A DNA stretch of 64,000 bases from assembly GCA_019009955.1 (NCBI GenBank), contig JADPXZ010000007.1, forward strand, positions 585,001 through 649,000. Reading direction: 5' to 3'. A program made the position numbers and the translations under genes. Below the pieces are notes generated by a model, which had not been told where the DNA came from, searched no databases, and worked only from the letters and a program-made list of their open reading frames with translations. The stretch is from Riptortus pedestris (taxonomy: Eukaryota > Arthropoda > Insecta > Hemiptera > Alydidae). This document shows, in pieces, positions 62,145-64,000 of the stretch (its first letter is position 1; each line of letters starts with the position of its first letter).

Positions 62145-64000
62145 AGGAGATATTCCAACATGGCTCTAGGATAACAGCTGCACTAGCAATATAAATGCAG
62201 ACGTATTTATTATTAGAAAGAAAATAAACAATTAGGAATTATATATAGAATATGCGAGGTAGACAGAGAGAGAGGAATATATATATTAGAAAAGGAAGAA
62301 GATAGTTGTACTTACAGTATTTTTGATTAGAAGGAGATGGAGACAGAACAAAGACCTGGTATATCAACGCTTGGAGCATTAGAAATGGCGACAAGAACAG
62401 ACAATCTGAATACAGCTATCTCACTCCAGCGAGGTAGCAACTATCTCACTCGCACATATAATAGTTAGTAATAAATAGTAATAAATTAGTTACTTCATCG
62501 AGTTATCAGTAACTTGAATTATACCTATTATGCATTCAGTAATAAATTGTACTCTCTGAAGCAGCGGGGAACAAGTAGTTTAGACAGGGAACTGGTTACT
62601 AGACAGGGAACGAGCTATGTAGTAGTTCCTAGAGAACCGTCTACGTCTACTAGAAGGGAAGAAACATTAAGTATTTTATAGTCAGCAGTCTAATAAGACA
62701 GGGAACAAACACATTGAGTTTAGTCAAATAGCTGACAGCATCTACTAGACAAGGGAACATAGTAGTCTATATGCTAATTGCATCTAATAGACAGGGAACA
62801 AACACATTGAGTAGTCTATAGCCAGCAGTCTAATAGACAGGGAACAAACACATTGAGTAGTCTATAGCCAGCAGTCTAATAGACAGGGAACAAACACATT
62901 GAGTAGTCTATAGCCAGCAGTCTAATAGACAGGGAACAAACACATTGAGTAGTCTATAGCCAGCAGTCTAATAGACAGGGAACAAACACATTGAGTAGTC
63001 TATAGCCAGCAGTCTACTAGACAGGGAACAAACACATTGAGTAGTCTATTGCTAACAGCCTACTAGACAGGGAACAAACACATTGAGTAGTCTATAGCCA
63101 GCAGTCTACTAGACAGGGAACAAACACATTGAGTAGTCTATAGCCAGCAGTCTAATAGACAGGGAACAAACACATTGAGTAGTCTATAGCCAGCAGTCTA
63201 ATAGACAGGGAACAAACACATTGAGTAGTCTATAGCCAGCAGTCTAATAGACAGGGAACAAACACATTGAGTAGTCTATAGCCAGCAGTCTACTAGACAG
63301 GGAACAAACACATTGAGTAGTCTATAGCCAGCAGTCTAATAGACAGGGAACAAACACATTGAGTAGTCTATAGCCAGCAGTCTACTAGACAGGGAACAAA
63401 CACATTGAGTAGTCTATAGCCAGCAGTCTACTAGACAGGGAACAAACACATTGAGTAGTCTATAGCCAGCAGTCTAATAGACAGGGAACAAACACATTGA
63501 GTTATTTATTGCTAACAGCATACTAGACAGGGAACAAGTACAATATAGCTAATTGTCTACTAAACAGGGAAAGAAGCATTAAGTAGTTTATAGCCAGCAG
63601 TCTACTAGACAGGGAACAAACACATTAAGTAGATTATAGCTACCAGTCTGCTAGACACGGAACTAGTAGTTCATAGCCAACAGTACTAGACAGGGAACTA
63701 GTAGTTTATAGCCAGCAGTCTGCTAGACAGGGAACTAGTAGTTTATAGCCAGCAGTCTGCTAGACAGGGAACTAGTAGTTTATAGCCAGCAGTCTGCTAG
63801 ACAGGGAACTAGTAGTTTATAGCCAGCAGTCTGCTAGACAGGGAACTAGTAGTTTATAGCCAGCAGTCTACTAGACAGGGAACTAGTAGTTTATAGCCAG
63901 CAGTCTACTAGACAGGGAACTAGTAGTTCATAGCCAACAGTCTACTAGACAGGGAACTAGTAGTTAATAGCGAACAGATTACTAGACAAGGAACGTTGAG
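62145..64000 (-). repeat. MS element, inverted copy
   Basis: Right module 62,145-62,570, then 46-bp units (to about 63,600) and 37-bp units (to about 63,960). The block order is the exact reverse of 48,690-50,380. The window ends inside ACAGATTACTAGACAAGGAA, which matches the minisatellite edge near 48,700, so the left module should follow beyond the window. Confidence 0.8.

Overview
This window is repeat-dense, AT-rich, intron-bearing eukaryotic DNA, most likely from an arthropod and probably an insect. The evidence is an animal FKBP12 gene split by large introns, Jockey- and R1-clade LINEs, a mariner-type helix-turn-helix fragment, a pogo/Tigger remnant and long simple repeats. Species cannot be read from the sequence.

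Layout. 1-5.1 kb: dispersed repeats, two TIR elements with G-run ends, two tRNA-like SINEs. 5.1-10.1 kb: a nearly complete but dead Jockey-type LINE. 10.1-11.8 kb: a broken reading frame joining an endonuclease/exonuclease/phosphatase-like (EEP) domain to a ubiquitin-specific protease (USP) domain. 13-17.7 kb: a 95-bp tandem array, then three tandem copies of the FKBP12 promoter and 5' UTR separated by GA-rich tracts. 17.76-29.85 kb: the FKBP12 gene in five coding exons. All residues of the FK506/proline pocket that I could index are present. Its last intron is a textbook U12-type AT-AC intron. Its introns carry a 198-bp tandem array, fold-back repeats and transposon fragments. 30-32.9 kb: CT-rich and TA repeats.

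Two C15A arrays of identical length (32,905-33,404 and 59,757-60,256) sit at abrupt junctions. They look like rendered scaffold gaps rather than biology, so order and orientation across them should not be trusted. The piece between them holds an ankyrin-repeat locus (37-44 kb), fused LINE fragments (44.2-48.3 kb), a 37/46-bp minisatellite element (48.3-50.8 kb), a Tigger remnant (53.1-54.0 kb) and a second ankyrin locus (55.4-59.8 kb) with a tandem array of 60-nt exon-like cassettes. After the second array come an inverted pair of the minisatellite element and more dispersed repeats.

Only FKBP12 is a confidently intact gene. The ankyrin loci may be genes damaged by real decay or by unpolished sequence: single-base indels are concentrated in several tracts (about 27.5-28.8, 35.7-37.1, 42.4-43.65 and 56-58.5 kb). 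Names used below for unnamed repeats: K (about 0.7 kb), P (modular, TA-flanked, about 300-bp internal units), N (about 0.57 kb), R190 (about 190 bp), MS (minisatellite element).
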